Source: Bacteroidota bacterium (GTDB taxonomy: Bacteria > Bacteroidota > Bacteroidia > Bacteroidales > UBA932). From it: DNA of 5,465 bases. The stretch lies in the NCBI GenBank assembly GCA_017860395.1, contig JAGDMC010000113.1, positions 1-5,465 on the forward strand, read 5' to 3'. The notes under the pieces were generated by a model. It did not search any database, was not told the DNA's origin, and saw only the letters and a list, made by a program, of their open reading frames with translations. Below are positions 5,386-5,465 of this stretch, one piece after another. The position numbers were made by a program, and so were the translations under genes. Numbering within the stretch: the first letter of the stretch is position 1; the number at the start of each line of letters is the position of its first letter.

Positions 5386-5462
5386 GGTGTGGTAGTTCAG
5401 CTGGTTAGAATACCTGCCTGTCACGCAGGGGGTCGCGGGTTCGAGTCCCGTCCATACCGCCA
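5386..5462 (+). tRNA. tRNA-Asp (anticodon GTC), CCA encoded
   Basis: A 77-nt cloverleaf including the encoded 3' CCA. The acceptor stem is GGTGTGG (5386-5392) with CCATACC (5452-5458), a single G-U at pair 4, and discriminator G at 5459. The D arm contains AGCTGGTTAGA. The anticodon stem is CCTGC/GCAGG around the loop CTGTCAC, with anticodon GTC at 5420-5422. The T arm is GCGGG-TTCGAGT-CCCGT. The anticodon and G73 are aspartate identity elements. It has its own promoter; more tRNAs could follow beyond the window end. Confidence 0.97.
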
Positions 5463-5465
5463 GAA

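Noticed and set aside
1..5465. Mobile element, CRISPR array, toxin-antitoxin or defence genes
   Set aside because: I found no direct repeat arrays, terminal inverted repeats, transposase or integrase motifs; all genes are housekeeping or envelope families with uniform composition. A tRNA is present but no integrase or duplicated tRNA end is visible.

Overview
The window looks like ordinary chromosomal DNA from a member of the Bacteroidota, most likely Bacteroidales. Four things point there: promoters of the type TTTG-N19-20-TAnnTTTG, A/T-rich leaders without clear Shine-Dalgarno sequences, two FKBP-type lipoproteins encoded next to an NrnA-type DHH phosphoesterase, and a DUF3822-rsmD pair. 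Base composition and codon use look uniform and moderately A/T-rich. I see no insertion sequence, phage gene, CRISPR array or other sign of recent transfer.

Layout. (1) Positions 1-562, + strand: the C-terminal part of an acetyl-CoA hydrolase/transferase-family CoA-transferase. It ends at a long bidirectional hairpin terminator (579-624) shared with the convergent operon. (2) Positions 3255 down to 646, - strand: a three-gene operon. It starts with an nrnA-like DHH/DHHA1 phosphoesterase, continues with a GldI-like FKBP lipoprotein using a TTG start, and ends with a larger tandem-FKBP lipoprotein. The phosphoesterase is split by a +1 frame disruption at a nine-A tract (2789-2797). (3) Positions 3256-3360: a compact divergent promoter region. 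(4) Positions 3361-5320, + strand: a tightly packed operon of a single-pass membrane protein of unknown function, a DUF3822 protein and the 16S rRNA methyltransferase RsmD, with gaps of 2 nt and then a 4-nt overlap. (5) Positions 5336-5462: a near-consensus promoter, a small leader hairpin and a tRNA-Asp(GTC) with encoded CCA.

Biologically the window combines fermentation-type CoA transfer, nanoRNA/pAp turnover, envelope protein folding by lipoprotein prolyl isomerases, and ribosome maturation with tRNA supply. I do not see a complete new multi-gene defence or mobile system. The points most worth a second look are the homopolymer frame break in nrnA, a terminator-like 11-bp perfect hairpin inside the start of the DUF3822 gene, and the pairing of a pilin-like membrane protein with a DUF3822 (probable actin-like fold) protein.
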